Positions 25,759 through 34,614 of a stretch of DNA of 57,701 bases are shown here, in pieces. The DNA comes from Verrucomicrobiia bacterium (GTDB taxonomy: Bacteria; Verrucomicrobiota; Verrucomicrobiia; Limisphaerales; UBA11358): the NCBI GenBank assembly GCA_031290985.1, contig JARLJW010000087.1, positions 1 to 57,701 on the forward strand, read 5' to 3'. Position 1 is the first letter of the stretch. Every line of letters begins with the position of its first letter. Below the pieces are notes generated by a model. It had not been told where the DNA came from. It saw only the letters and a list, made by a program, of their open reading frames with translations, and made no database searches. Position numbers and translations under genes: made by a program.

Positions 25759-27630
25759 TTACGCCCAGGATTCCCAGCCGCCGGCGGTCACCGGGGCCAG
25801 CCGCGCGGTTGCGCCGCCACGGTTCATCGCCACCGTAAATTCAGCGAAGGCCGATGCCTGGGATGCCGCCTCTTCGCGGGACGATTGTTGTCGTGAAAAA
25901 TTTCCGGTATTGGAGTTATTGCCCGTCGCGGCCGAAAAATTGGTTTCGCCGCCGAGGGGCGCGAGCTTGATGCCGCGCTGCTCCAGCTTCGACTGCAATT
26001 CCGGCCAGTGCTGGTTCATCAGCTGGAAGTCCCCGTGCTGCAAAACTGCTTCCGCCTCCACGGTGCCGTTGCGATGGCGTAATTCCAAGGACAACTCTGT
26101 GCCCGCGCAAGGTTTGATGACCACCTGGAGGGAATCCGATTTTGCATCCACCATCCGCAAGGCATGGATGGAGACCAGATCATGCGTGCGCTCAATGTCG
26201 CGCATCCGCGCGTCGCCCAAAGCCGGCAGGGCAACGATGCTGGCGGTTTCCGCGACATCCACCGGAGCCGGATTGGCCGCCGGCAGTGGAAGATTGATAT
26301 CTGAATTTTGTTTTTCCGAGGAACTAACCGCCGTGACCGTGGCGCGTGCCGGCAAAACCGTCTCCCGCGCGGTGCCATTCGTGCCGCCCGGCAAATCTTG
26401 CACGCCCAACCCGGCAACTTTGTTCGTTTTATCGCTGTTTTTCATCGACGAGGCTGTAATTGCAACTCCTGTGCCATCGTTCATCGAAGGACCGGCGGGC
26501 GGCTTGGTGGCAACTGGGGGAACGGCCTGAAATTTGTCATCGGACCCGGCCGGGAGGCTGGCTGTCAAATCGAGGCCTTCCTGCTTCAAATGAATTACGG
26601 CTGGCTTTTCACCATTGATCGGATTCGTTGGCGTGCCGATATCACCTGTCAGTGGCAAAACGGTCCTTGCATCGATCGACGACAGGACGGTCTTGGCATC
26701 GGCCGGTGGCTGAGCGGTTCCGGCATCAGTCGGTGGCAGAACTGTCTTAGTGGCGGTTAATGGCAAAGTGGTCTTGGCATCGGTCAGAGGTAGAATAGTC
26801 GTGGCGTCGATCGACGACAGAGCGGTCTTGGCATCAATCGACGACGGAACGGTCTTGGTGTTGGTGACTGGCTGCGAAGCATTGGCAACGGGGGGCAAAG
26901 CAGCGGTGGCAATGAGGGCGGTTGATATCTTTTGAGCTTCCAATGGCAGCATTTTGTCCCCGGATGAAACAGGCTCGGTTTCTGATTTATCACTTGCAGT
27001 TTTGGCAGCCGGTTGTTCTGGCTGGATTTTTCCTGGCGTGAGCACCGGGACGGTATTTTTACCTGCGGCGGCAATCACCAAACTGGAAGTGATGGCGGGT
27101 GATGCTTTAGGCGCATCTGTGGCTGGAGCGGGGACAAGTTGCGCCGCCAAAAGATCCCCCGGCAGGGCGGTTTTTCCGGCTTCCACATAGCCGGTGGCAG
27201 GATGGGCCATCAATGGCAGCGACAAAAAGACCGACAACGGCGCGGTGGCATCCGCTCCTGGAATGGATAGGACGGTCGTCAGATCGGTTGCGATGGTTTC
27301 CTTAGATGCCGCCGGCAATCCATTTGGCTGGCTGGCTGCCGGCTTCGCCTTGCCGTTCTTCTCCGTGTTTCCCGGCAGGCTGCCGGTATTCATGGGCGTT
27401 GCACCCGTCGCTGGTTCGCCTTTAGCGGTATGGCTTTTGGTGGCAGTGGTCGTTGTTTTCCCTTTGCGTGGCAGGTTGTCCTCGTGCTTTTGATCTGGCG
27501 ACATCGCGCGCTCCATCAAACGCCCAAACTCACCATCTGCGGTTGGTTGTCCCGAAGGGTCCTTGGGCGCGGCTGGTTCCATGCTTTGAGTGGAAGCAGG
27601 CGCGGGCGGGAGCAGGTCAAGGGGTTGCAT
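25759..27630 (-). CDS. fliK: Flagellar hook-length control protein FliK
   Basis: 623 aa from the ATG at 27630, overlapping the motE-like gene by 14 bp. The N-terminal two thirds are low-complexity, Ala/Thr/Pro/Lys-rich and probably extended, as in FliK rulers. They include eight tandem 9-residue units (DNA 26641-26856). The C-terminal Flg_hook domain (about 510-600: 'SDSLQVVIKPCAGTELSLELRHRNGTVEAEAVLQHGDFQLMNQHWPELQSKLEQRGI'-like sequence) would contact FlhB to switch export specificity. It is longer than the ~400 aa of Salmonella FliK. Confidence 0.87.
   Translation of the reverse strand: MQPLDLLPPAPASTQSMEPAAPKDPSGQPTADGEFGRLMERAMSPDQKHEDNLPRKGKTTTTATKSHTAKGEPATGATPMNTGSLPGNTEKNGKAKPAASQPNGLPAASKETIATDLTTVLSIPGADATAPLSVFLSLPLMAHPATGYVEAGKTALPGDLLAAQLVPAPATDAPKASPAITSSLVIAAAGKNTVPVLTPGKIQPEQPAAKTASDKSETEPVSSGDKMLPLEAQKISTALIATAALPPVANASQPVTNTKTVPSSIDAKTALSSIDATTILPLTDAKTTLPLTATKTVLPPTDAGTAQPPADAKTVLSSIDARTVLPLTGDIGTPTNPINGEKPAVIHLKQEGLDLTASLPAGSDDKFQAVPPVATKPPAGPSMNDGTGVAITASSMKNSDKTNKVAGLGVQDLPGGTNGTARETVLPARATVTAVSSSEKQNSDINLPLPAANPAPVDVAETASIVALPALGDARMRDIERTHDLVSIHALRMVDAKSDSLQVVIKPCAGTELSLELRHRNGTVEAEAVLQHGDFQLMNQHWPELQSKLEQRGIKLAPLGGETNFSAATGNNSNTGNFSRQQSSREEAASQASAFAEFTVAMNRGGATARLAPVTAGGWESWA
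26641..26856 (-). repeat. Eight tandem 27-bp units in fliK
   Basis: 216 bp, exactly eight 27-bp units, encode eight 9-aa repeats of the form K-T-V-L-P/S-x-x-D-A (for example KTVPSSIDA, KTALSSIDA, TTILPLTDA, KTVLPPTDA, RTVLPLTGD). Units have diverged at DNA level, so the array is not brand new, but an exact codon-phase unit length allows repeat number to change without a frameshift. Confidence 0.8.
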
Positions 27631-28231
27631 TGGAGGAAAGGCTGTTGGTGGCCGAGGTTGGCAGGACATCCTTGAGCCGTTGCGTGATCGTGGCGGCGCG
27701 CCTCGCCTGCATGGGACCAAGCTTGCTCATCGCATCGAGGATCGGGCCGGAAACGTCCGTCTTCATCAGGTACAACAATTTTGTGGTTTCGTCATCTGAG
27801 AGCTCATTCAACATTGCCGCCGCGCCCTCGGGGGACATATCAGAGATGACCTTGACCTGTTTCTTGGCATTGGCCGCCTCCTGCCCCTTGAACTGGAGCA
27901 CGCGCTGGTCAAAGTCATTTTGCAGTTTCGTGACCGTCTGGGTGACCGTGGAAATCTCGCGGTTTTCCGCCGTCAACCGCATTTCCCAGTCCTTGAGTTG
28001 TTCCTCGCGCAAGGCCAGCGCCGCGCGCTCGTCCTTGATCTGCGAAACCCACTGGTCAAATTCCGGGTTGCGGAACCTCCAGGAGGGATTGTCGTCCGCC
28101 GCCAGCGGGGTTGTCGACGGCAGTTGTACGGGGCCGAAATGAACCAGGCTCAGCGTGACAAACATGGTCAGGAAAAACATCAGTCCGCCGGCCAGGACGA
28201 CGGTCAGGGGTGAGGACAGGATTCGGTTCAT
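27617..28231 (-). CDS. MotE/MgtE_N-like flagellar protein
   Basis: 204 aa: one N-terminal transmembrane helix (about 10-30), a long charged helical and coiled-coil region (about 55-130, 'KDERAALALREEQLKDWEMRLTAENREISTVTQTV'-like) and a C-terminal MgtE-N-like domain (ISDMSPEGAAAMLNELSDDETTKLLYLMKTDVSGPILDAM). This layout is that of MotE, a chaperone for the stator protein MotC in alphaproteobacteria. Similar proteins occur in fliJ-fliK position in many flagellar operons. The stators are not in this window. Confidence 0.7.
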   Translation of the reverse strand: MNRILSSPLTVVLAGGLMFFLTMFVTLSLVHFGPVQLPSTTPLAADDNPSWRFRNPEFDQWVSQIKDERAALALREEQLKDWEMRLTAENREISTVTQTVTKLQNDFDQRVLQFKGQEAANAKKQVKVISDMSPEGAAAMLNELSDDETTKLLYLMKTDVSGPILDAMSKLGPMQARRAATITQRLKDVLPTSATNSLSSNATP

Positions 28232-28234
28232 AGA

Positions 28235-28699
28235 TCAGTGGATTCGGTTGTGCTCCAGTGCCGGCGCGGATTGCCGCTGCACGGCCAGTTCATCGAGCAT
28301 CTTTTGCTCGGCCTGCTGGCAGGAACGCTGCCAGGTGGCGCGGGATTTTTCGTGGAAACGGTCGAGCGTCTCGCGGTCACGCCGCGCCGCGCACATGAAA
28401 TTGAACGCCTCGGAGGCGGCGTTGCGGGCCTCGGCCAAGGCGGCTTCGCATTCGTGGAAGCGCATTTCCAGCACGTTGCACCAGGTCCGGAGATGGATGA
28501 TGCGGCCGGCGCCGGCACCGTGTTCCATTTCCCCGCCCAACAACTGGTAGCCGGCCGTCAATTCATCACCGGCAACCTTCAGCACGTGTTCCGCGGTGTC
28601 ACGCTGCATCAGGGAACGGGAATAACGCTGTTGGGCCGCGCGCTCGCGCTGCTGGCGCAGGACGCGGATGGATTCGAGTGGGAAGCTAAATCCTTTCAT
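28235..28699 (-). CDS. fliJ: Flagellar export protein FliJ
   Basis: 154 aa, almost entirely helical and coiled coil, beginning MKGFSFPLESIRVLRQQRERAAQQRYSRS, the typical FliJ opening (F-x-L-x-x-V-L-x-x-R). FliJ inserts into the FliI ring and connects it to FlhA. The start overlaps the fliI stop (ATGA at 28696-28699), and the motE-like gene follows after 3 bp. Confidence 0.85.
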   Translation of the reverse strand: MKGFSFPLESIRVLRQQRERAAQQRYSRSLMQRDTAEHVLKVAGDELTAGYQLLGGEMEHGAGAGRIIHLRTWCNVLEMRFHECEAALAEARNAASEAFNFMCAARRDRETLDRFHEKSRATWQRSCQQAEQKMLDELAVQRQSAPALEHNRIH

Positions 28700-30045
28700 G
28701 GCTTGGTGATGGGTTGAGGGCTGATGATTTGTCCCAGCAGGCTCCAGCTTTGCGCCGGGGGAAAACCTTCCGAGACATCCTGTTTGAGAAACTTGTTCAA
28801 GGGCCCGTTCAGCGCGATGGCCTGGTCGATGGCCGCGTTGCTGCCGGCGGGATACGCGCCGATGTTGATCAGGTCCGCATTCTTGCGGTGGACGGCCAGA
28901 TGCTCCCGCGCCGTGGCGGTGAGCCTGACCTTTTCGGGCGGCAACAGGTCGCGGTTCAAGCGGCTGACGCTTTCCAGCACATCAATCGCGGGGTAATGAT
29001 TCTGCGTCGCCAGTTCGCGCGTCAGCACCACGTGGCCATCCAGGATGGAGCGCACGGAATCGGCAATGGGGTCGTTCATGTCATCCGCCTCCACCAGCAC
29101 GGTGAACAGGCCGGTGATGGAACCCTGTTCGCCGGCGCCCGCGCGTTCGAGCAACTGCGGCAGCAGCGAGAACACGGATGGCGTATACCCCCGCGTGGTC
29201 GGCGGTTCGCCGACCGCCAGGCCGATCTCGCGCTGGGCCATCGCGAAGCGGGTGACGGAATCCATCATCAGCAGGACGTTCTGCCCCGTGTCGCGAAAAT
29301 GTTCGGCGATGGCCATCGCCAGGAAGGCGCCCTTCACCCGGTTGAGCGCCGGTTCGTTGGAGGTGGCGACGATGATGATGGACTTTTTGCGGCCTGATTC
29401 ATCCAGGTCGCGTTCCAGGAATTCGCGTACTTCCCGGCCGCGTTCACCGATGAGCGCGATGACGTTCACATCCGCCTCCGCCTGGGAGGCCATCATGCCG
29501 AGCAGGGTGGATTTGCCGACGCCGCTGCCGGCGAAGATGCCGAGCCGCTGGCCGCGGCCGAGCGGCACAAACGTATCCAGCGCCTTGATGCCGGTGCGAA
29601 AAACCTGGTTGATGCGCTGGCGCTTGAGCGGATGCGGCGGCCGCAGGTTCAGCCCCACGTGATGTTCGCAGGTGACCGGGCCAAGATCATCGATGGGATT
29701 TCCCAGCCCGTCAATCACGCGGCCTTTCAACGCGCTGCCGACCGCCACGCGCATGGCCGAGCCGGTGGCGATGACCTCGCTGCCCGGATGGATGCCGTGC
29801 AGTTCACCCAGCGGCATCAACAGCAGATGCTGGTTGCGAAAACCGACGACTTCCGCCAGCGTCTCGTCCTGTCCGCGACCGGAAATGATGCGGCAGACTT
29901 CGCCCATCGACGCGAGCGGCCCTTCCGATTCAACCACGAGGCCGATGAGCTGCACGACCCGCCCGCACGTTTCCGTGACGCGCGTTTCGCGCACGCGGCG
30001 CAGGGCGTGTTGCATCCGGCCCGGGGTGGAGATCGTGGGTGTCAT
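28696..30045 (-). CDS. fliI: Flagellum-specific ATPase FliI
   Basis: 449 aa, the usual FliI length. The Walker A motif is GSGVGKST (about residues 168-175), with LIGERGREVREF and the Walker B strand NVLLMMDSVTRFAMAQREIGLAVGEPP characteristic of FliI/YscN ATPases. It powers unfolding and delivery of export substrates with FliH and FliJ. ATGA overlaps couple it to fliH upstream and fliJ downstream. Confidence 0.96.
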   Translation of the reverse strand: MTPTISTPGRMQHALRRVRETRVTETCGRVVQLIGLVVESEGPLASMGEVCRIISGRGQDETLAEVVGFRNQHLLLMPLGELHGIHPGSEVIATGSAMRVAVGSALKGRVIDGLGNPIDDLGPVTCEHHVGLNLRPPHPLKRQRINQVFRTGIKALDTFVPLGRGQRLGIFAGSGVGKSTLLGMMASQAEADVNVIALIGERGREVREFLERDLDESGRKKSIIIVATSNEPALNRVKGAFLAMAIAEHFRDTGQNVLLMMDSVTRFAMAQREIGLAVGEPPTTRGYTPSVFSLLPQLLERAGAGEQGSITGLFTVLVEADDMNDPIADSVRSILDGHVVLTRELATQNHYPAIDVLESVSRLNRDLLPPEKVRLTATAREHLAVHRKNADLINIGAYPAGSNAAIDQAIALNGPLNKFLKQDVSEGFPPAQSWSLLGQIISPQPITKP

Positions 30046-30626
30046 GCTGCCAGCGATTGCCGCAATTGTTCAAATTTGGTTTCGCGGCGCGCATCGATCA
30101 CGCCGAAGCGCGTCTGGATGATGCAGCCGCCGCGGGAAATTTCACTCGAAGCGACAAATCGCAGCGGCCCGGCTTCCGGCAGGCCGTTGAGCAGCGGCGA
30201 CTGATGCTGGCGCAGCAGCGCGAGGTCTTCCGGATGAAGCTGGATGATGATTTCCGCCGTGTCCTCAGCCTGACGGAGCGCTTCGCGCACAACCGCCTCG
30301 ATCATCGCCGGATCAACCGGCATCCCGGCCACGATCTTTTTGGCCGATTCGAGGGCGATTTCGATGAGGGAGCTTTCCGCCTCGCGCGCGACCTGCGGCA
30401 GGGTGCGTTGCAAGGATTCGAGGATGCCTCGTTGCAGCTCAATGATCTCATTGCGCTGGTGGATGAGTTGTTCACTCAGGGCGCGTTCGCCGTCACGCCG
30501 GCCGTTTTCATGGGCGGCGGCCTCGCGTTCCTGCAAAAAAACCTGCCAGTCCTGGCCGGGAGCGCCGGTCAGCAGGCACACGTCGCGCAGGGGGCGGTCA
30601 AACAGGATGGTGTCAGCCCATTTCAT
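30042..30626 (-). CDS. fliH: Flagellar assembly protein FliH
   Basis: 194 aa from the ATG at 30626 (MKWADTILFD), 14 bp inside the fliG end. A charged helical stalk (QEREAAAHENGRRDGERALSEQLIHQRNEIIELQ) is followed by the FliH/V-ATPase-E-like domain (LIEIALESAKKIVAGMPVDPAMIEAVVREAL). The C-terminus 'SSEISRGGCIIQTRFGVIDARRETKFEQLRQ' matches the family. FliH dimers regulate FliI and dock it to FliN. Confidence 0.88.
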   Translation of the reverse strand: MKWADTILFDRPLRDVCLLTGAPGQDWQVFLQEREAAAHENGRRDGERALSEQLIHQRNEIIELQRGILESLQRTLPQVAREAESSLIEIALESAKKIVAGMPVDPAMIEAVVREALRQAEDTAEIIIQLHPEDLALLRQHQSPLLNGLPEAGPLRFVASSEISRGGCIIQTRFGVIDARRETKFEQLRQSLAA

Positions 30627-31674
30627 TTTCGGAGACGCGGGATTCGTCGAGGTCGATTTCGCCCTCGGCTTCAAGTTTACGGACGGCATCGATGATGCGG
30701 AACTGGGCGGCCTCGATGTCGCGCTGTTTCACGCCGGTCATGTAGGAGAGTTCCTCCTGCACCGTCTCGGCGGCGCGGCGGGAGATGTTGCCGAGCAGAA
30801 GCTTCTTGAGGGCATCGCTGGATTTCTTGAGCGCAAGGGTGAGGTCGCGCATGTCGATCTCGCGCATGATGCGCTGGATGGCGCTGCCCGGGAGCAGCAG
30901 CAGGTCTTCGAAGGTGAACATCTTCTTGCGGATGGACGAGGCCAGTTCCGCATTGCGGGATTCGAGGTTGGTGAGCAGTTCGCGGCTGACGGTCTTGTCC
31001 ATGGCGTTCAGCAGGTCGGCGACGGTGGTGATGCCGCCCATCTGCGTGAGCGCCCGGGTTTGTTTGACGCCCAGCTTGGTGTTCAAGACCTCCACGACTT
31101 TTTCCGCGACCTCCACCGGCGTGGGGGCCAGGGATGCGAGGCGTTCGACCACCATGTCGCGCTGTTCCGGCCGCGACAAGTTCAGGACCTGAGCGGCTTT
31201 TTCAGGCGTGAGATGGCTGACGATGAAGGTGATGGCTTGCACCGATTCATCGCGGACGAGGTTGAAGATGCTGCGCGCGTCCATGTCGGCGATGACCTGC
31301 ATCGAGCCGAGCGGGGCACGGGTGGTGGAGACGCGGCCCAGCACGTCGCTGGCCTTGAAGGTGCCCAGCGCCTTTTCCAGCGTGTGCCGCGTGACATCGA
31401 GGCCGGCGGAGATGGAGGTGCTGGCCGCCAGCGCCACCCCGGAGAACTCCTCGAGGATCTGCTGCTGCAGCTCCCGTGAAATCAGGCTGAAACGGGACAT
31501 CTCGCGCGAGATGTTTTCAATTTCGCGCGGCTGCAACTGACGCAGGATGGCCCCGCCGCTTTCCGGTCCCAGCATCACCAGCAAGGCGGCGAGCATCTGC
31601 GGCTTGGTGAGGGCGCTCGTCTCAACGGCGGCTCCGGTATTTTCAGCGGCGGTCATTTTCAGGTTCATGTACAT
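30613..31674 (-). CDS. fliG: Flagellar motor switch protein FliG
   Basis: 353 aa from the ATG at 31674; ATGs at 31668 and 31656 in the same frame are also possible because the start lies inside the fliF end. Three domains are visible: N-terminal (MLAALLVMLGPESGGAILRQLQPREIENISREM), middle (FLISRELQQQILEEF... ARSIFNLVRDESVQAITFIVSHLTPEKAAQVL) and C-terminal (KMFTFEDLLLLPGSAIQRIMREID). The C-terminal charged helix interacts with the stator. FliG joins FliF to the C-ring. Confidence 0.93.
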   Translation of the reverse strand: MYMNLKMTAAENTGAAVETSALTKPQMLAALLVMLGPESGGAILRQLQPREIENISREMSRFSLISRELQQQILEEFSGVALAASTSISAGLDVTRHTLEKALGTFKASDVLGRVSTTRAPLGSMQVIADMDARSIFNLVRDESVQAITFIVSHLTPEKAAQVLNLSRPEQRDMVVERLASLAPTPVEVAEKVVEVLNTKLGVKQTRALTQMGGITTVADLLNAMDKTVSRELLTNLESRNAELASSIRKKMFTFEDLLLLPGSAIQRIMREIDMRDLTLALKKSSDALKKLLLGNISRRAAETVQEELSYMTGVKQRDIEAAQFRIIDAVRKLEAEGEIDLDESRVSENEMG

Positions 31675-33280
31675 GCCCGTGGTTCATCCAGTCGCGGATG
31701 GCCTGCGTCATGTTGTTGGGGTTGTCTTTGATCAGCCGGTTCAGCACGTCCACGGTCACGACCCCGGGCTGGGTTTCATAGGCGAAATCACCATAGCGCG
31801 CCGGTTGGGGCTGGCCCGCACCGTTGCCATTTTTGTGGGCGAGCCGGCCGACGGGAACCCCGAGGGGGATTTCCTGCACCGGCGTGCGCTTGAACATGCG
31901 GAACAGGATGAAAATCGAGATCAGCCCAAGGGCGGGGAAGGCGAGGTTGCCCGCAAGGTTCATCCAGAAATCCCGCTTCTGCTGCGTGTCGAGCTGCTGC
32001 GTCATGTCGGTGGCGAACTGATCGTTGAACGCCAGTTCCTCCAGGGCGATCGTGTCGCCCCGGGTCGGGTCGGCGCCGAGCGCACTGCTGACGATGCGGC
32101 GCAATTTTTCCATCTCTTCCGGGGTGCGCGGGACCGCCTTGCGGTCCGCCCCCGTGCCTTGCATCTGGGTGGCGACCGTGATCGCCGCCGTCAAACGCTT
32201 GAGGCCGCCGGCGGCTTGTACAATGTCCGTGTGGGTCTTGCCGATCTCATATTCAACGGTCGAGGTGACCTTGTGGTTTTTGGTGTTATTAAGCGGGCCG
32301 CTGGAAGCCAGGGAATTGGTGTCGGTGGCGGTGTTCGCGCTGATGCCGGTGGCGGTGCTGTTGGCCGTGGTGGCGGACTCCACGCTTTCATCATTCTTGG
32401 TCTGGGTGCGAATAACCTGGCCGTCCGGGTCGAATTTTTCCTGCGTGCTCGTCATCGAATCGTAGTTCACCTCTGCCGAGACGCGCACGATGGCCTGGCC
32501 GGGGCCAAGAACCTTTTCCAGCAAGTCCTGCGCTTTTTTGGAGAGGTACGACTCAAGGTTGCGTCGCACGCCGAGTTGGGAGGAGGAAAGCCCGGTCAAC
32601 GAGTCGTTGTCCGAGTTTTCTGACAGCACGTTGCCGAGGTTGTCCACCACGGAAACATGGTTGGGCTTCAGGCCCTCGACGGAGTTGGCCACGAGGAAGC
32701 GGATGGAATTGATGGACTGCGGTTGAAGCTGGGAGGTGCCGCGCACCCGGACGAACACCGAGGCCGTGGGGAATTTGTCCTTGTCCAGCAGCAGCCGGTT
32801 TTCCGGCAGCACGATCATCACGCGCGCCGACTCGACCTCGTTGATCTGCGAAATCGTCCGCGCCAGCTCGCCTTGCAGGGCGCGGGTGTAGTTCGCGCGC
32901 TGCACGAAGTCCGAGATGCCAAAGTTCGGCTTGTCGAAGATCTCAAAGCCCACGCCATCGCCGCTCTGGGGAATGCCTTTGCCCGCCAGTTGCATCCGCA
33001 TGGGGTAAACCTTGTCTGACGGAACGGAGATTGAGCCGCCGCTGCCGACCTTGTATGGCACCTTGGCGTCATCCAGCGCGGCGACAACCTTGGAGGACTC
33101 CGCATCCGACAGGCCGCCGTACAGCAGTCCGTATTCCTTGTGCGACGACCAGAACGTGACCGTGCCCAGCCCCGCGATCAGCACAAACGTGGCGGCGATG
33201 ACGCTGATGCGCTGGCTCGCGCCGAGTTGCCCCCAGATGTCGAGGAGTTGTTTGCCCAGCTTGGAAAAATTGTTGTTCAT
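31643..33280 (-). CDS. fliF: Flagellar MS-ring protein FliF
   Basis: 545 aa, the usual length. The N-terminal transmembrane helix is at about 27-45, followed by YscJ/FliF ring-building domains ('YGLLYGGLSDAESSKVVAALDDAKVPYKVGSGGSISVP', 'RALQGELARTISQINEVESARVMIVLPE'). A second helix (about 445-465, AFPALGLISIFILFRMF) precedes the cytoplasmic FliG-binding tail. FliF forms the MS ring, the base of the motor. It starts 6 bp after fliE and overlaps the fliG start. Confidence 0.95.
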   Translation of the reverse strand: MNNNFSKLGKQLLDIWGQLGASQRISVIAATFVLIAGLGTVTFWSSHKEYGLLYGGLSDAESSKVVAALDDAKVPYKVGSGGSISVPSDKVYPMRMQLAGKGIPQSGDGVGFEIFDKPNFGISDFVQRANYTRALQGELARTISQINEVESARVMIVLPENRLLLDKDKFPTASVFVRVRGTSQLQPQSINSIRFLVANSVEGLKPNHVSVVDNLGNVLSENSDNDSLTGLSSSQLGVRRNLESYLSKKAQDLLEKVLGPGQAIVRVSAEVNYDSMTSTQEKFDPDGQVIRTQTKNDESVESATTANSTATGISANTATDTNSLASSGPLNNTKNHKVTSTVEYEIGKTHTDIVQAAGGLKRLTAAITVATQMQGTGADRKAVPRTPEEMEKLRRIVSSALGADPTRGDTIALEELAFNDQFATDMTQQLDTQQKRDFWMNLAGNLAFPALGLISIFILFRMFKRTPVQEIPLGVPVGRLAHKNGNGAGQPQPARYGDFAYETQPGVVTVDVLNRLIKDNPNNMTQAIRDWMNHGHVHEPENDRR

Positions 33281-33286
33281 TCGACC

Positions 33287-33628
33287 TTAAATTTGCATCC
33301 GCATGATTTCCTGATACGAATCCATCAACCGGTTCCGCACCTCGACCATCAACTGGAACGAGACGCTGGCCTCCTCCATGGAGATGACCGCCTGGTGCAG
33401 CGGCACGTTCTGGCCGCTTTGCAGGGCGTTCACGCTTTGTCCCGCTTCCATCTGCTTCGCATTGACCTCGGAAACCATCTTTCCGAGCAGCGACGAAAAA
33501 TCGGATCCACCGGCCGGTGCCGCGGACGGCAGCGGCGACGGCAACTCCGAGACATCGCCCCCGGGCAGCGGCGCGATGCGCGGCATCAGGCCGGGGCTGT
33601 AGGCTGGAATTCCCGAGAGCGGTGACAT
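33287..33628 (-). CDS. fliE: Flagellar hook-basal body protein FliE
   Basis: 113 aa. A Pro/Ser-rich N-terminus (about 1-40) precedes the conserved helical FliE domain (FSSLLGKMVSEVNAKQMEAGQSVNALQSGQNVPLHQAVISMEEASVSFQLMVEVRNRLMDSYQEIMRMQI). The terminal 'R(N/K)xLxxSYQEIMRMQI' is diagnostic. FliE joins the MS ring and export gate to the rod. Standard order flgB-flgC-fliE-fliF. Confidence 0.93.
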   Translation of the reverse strand: MSPLSGIPAYSPGLMPRIAPLPGGDVSELPSPLPSAAPAGGSDFSSLLGKMVSEVNAKQMEAGQSVNALQSGQNVPLHQAVISMEEASVSFQLMVEVRNRLMDSYQEIMRMQI

Positions 33629-33647
33629 CGGTTTTTAGTTAAAAATG

Positions 33648-34073
33648 TTAGTGCCGGCCGATCGCCAGCGTTTGCATGGCCATCGAACGGGCGTTTTTGA
33701 CGACGGCGAGGTTGGCTTCGAACGTGCGCGAGGCCGAGATGAGGTCGGCCATTTCCTCGTGGATGTTGATGTTCGGCGTGGCGACCATCCCCTGGGGATC
33801 CGCCTCGGGATTACCGGGGTCGTAAACCTTGGTCGGTGGCCGTGGGTCGCGGGCGATTTTTGCGACGTGCATCGTGGACAGGCCCGCCGTGCCCCCGTTC
33901 ATCGCGTTGTTCAATTCGTTCTCGAACACCACCACACGGCGCTGGTACGGTTTGCCGTCCACATCATGCGTCGTATGTGCGTTGGCGATGTTCTGCGAGA
34001 TGACATCCAGCCGGGTGCGCTCCGCATCGAGCGCGGCGGAGGTGTTTTGGATTCCGGTGAGGATCTGGATCAT
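33648..34073 (-). CDS. flgC: Flagellar rod protein FlgC
   Basis: 141 aa. The N-terminal rod motif (SAALDAERTRLDVISQNIANAHTT) and C-terminal block (NINIHEEMADLISASRTFEANLAVVKNARSMAMQTLAIGR) are both typical of FlgC. It also carries the family's 'DGKPYQRRVVVFE' segment. FlgC is one of the proximal rod subunits. It follows flgB by 11 bp and precedes fliE by 19 bp. Confidence 0.94.
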   Translation of the reverse strand: MIQILTGIQNTSAALDAERTRLDVISQNIANAHTTHDVDGKPYQRRVVVFENELNNAMNGGTAGLSTMHVAKIARDPRPPTKVYDPGNPEADPQGMVATPNINIHEEMADLISASRTFEANLAVVKNARSMAMQTLAIGRH

Positions 34074-34084
34074 AACAGCAAGGG

Positions 34085-34462
34085 TCAGTGACCGGTGATG
34101 GCGAGCCGCATTTTGGCCAGGGCGCCGCTGATCAACTGGGTTTCCAGCGCGTGCGTCATGGCATTCTGGTTCATCTTCATCAATTCCGCCTCGAGATGCA
34201 CGGTATTGCCGTCCTTGCTGGAAGGTATGGAGGAGGTGTCGACCGCAAGCGTCGGCTTGAGGGAGGAAATCTCGCCGGCATCGTTCGCCGAGGCGGCCCG
34301 GGCCAGTTCCTGCTCGAAATTGGGCGCGAGGTCCACCCGCTTGTAGCCGGGTGTTTCCAGATTGTTGAGATTGTTGCTGATGGCCTCCTGCCGCAACGCC
34401 ACGGCATCCAGCGTTTTCTTCGCTGTGAGGTAGTTCGGCTGGTTGAACAGGGCTTCGATCAT
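34085..34462 (-). CDS. flgB: Flagellar rod protein FlgB
   Basis: 125 aa from the ATG at 34462 (MIEALFNQPN). This start was preferred over a longer frame to 34525 because the longer one would run across the sigma-54 promoter at 34485-34500. The rod motif 'DAVALRQEAISNNLNNLETPGYKRVDLAPNFEQEL' and the C-terminal 'LMKMNQNAMTHALETQLISGALAKMRLAI' are characteristic. First gene of the long flagellar operon that continues through flhB. The predicted 5' leader is only about a dozen bases. Confidence 0.92.
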   Translation of the reverse strand: MIEALFNQPNYLTAKKTLDAVALRQEAISNNLNNLETPGYKRVDLAPNFEQELARAASANDAGEISSLKPTLAVDTSSIPSSKDGNTVHLEAELMKMNQNAMTHALETQLISGALAKMRLAITGH

Positions 34463-34484
34463 AACATTAATCCAAGCCCTGCTA

Positions 34485-34500
34485 AGCAACGATGATGCCA
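34485..34500 (-). promoter_or_regulatory. Sigma-54 (-24/-12) promoter of the flagellar operon
   Basis: On the minus strand the sequence TGGCATCATCGTTGCT matches the RpoN consensus TGGCAC-N5-TTGC[AT], with one mismatch (T for C in the -24 block) and correct GG-to-GC spacing. The predicted transcription start is about 34475, some 13 bp before the flgB ATG. A gene for a sigma-54 activator with the required GAFTGA loop lies immediately upstream (34615-36030). This is a close consensus match in the right place. Confidence 0.8.
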
Positions 34501-34614
34501 TCAGCAAAAAATCGTGAAAAACCAAGGAAAACCACGGGGTGCCCGGCGTGGACAGGCAAATGTTTCCGGGTCAAACGGACCGGCTAGGCAAGGTTGTCAG
34601 TGCGCCGGCGTCAG

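Noticed and set aside
19132..34462. Non-flagellar type III secretion system
   Set aside because: FlgB, FlgC, FlgD, FlgE, FliE, FliK, FliG, FliM, FliN and FliL equivalents are present, so the cluster is flagellar; no needle, tip or translocon genes were seen.
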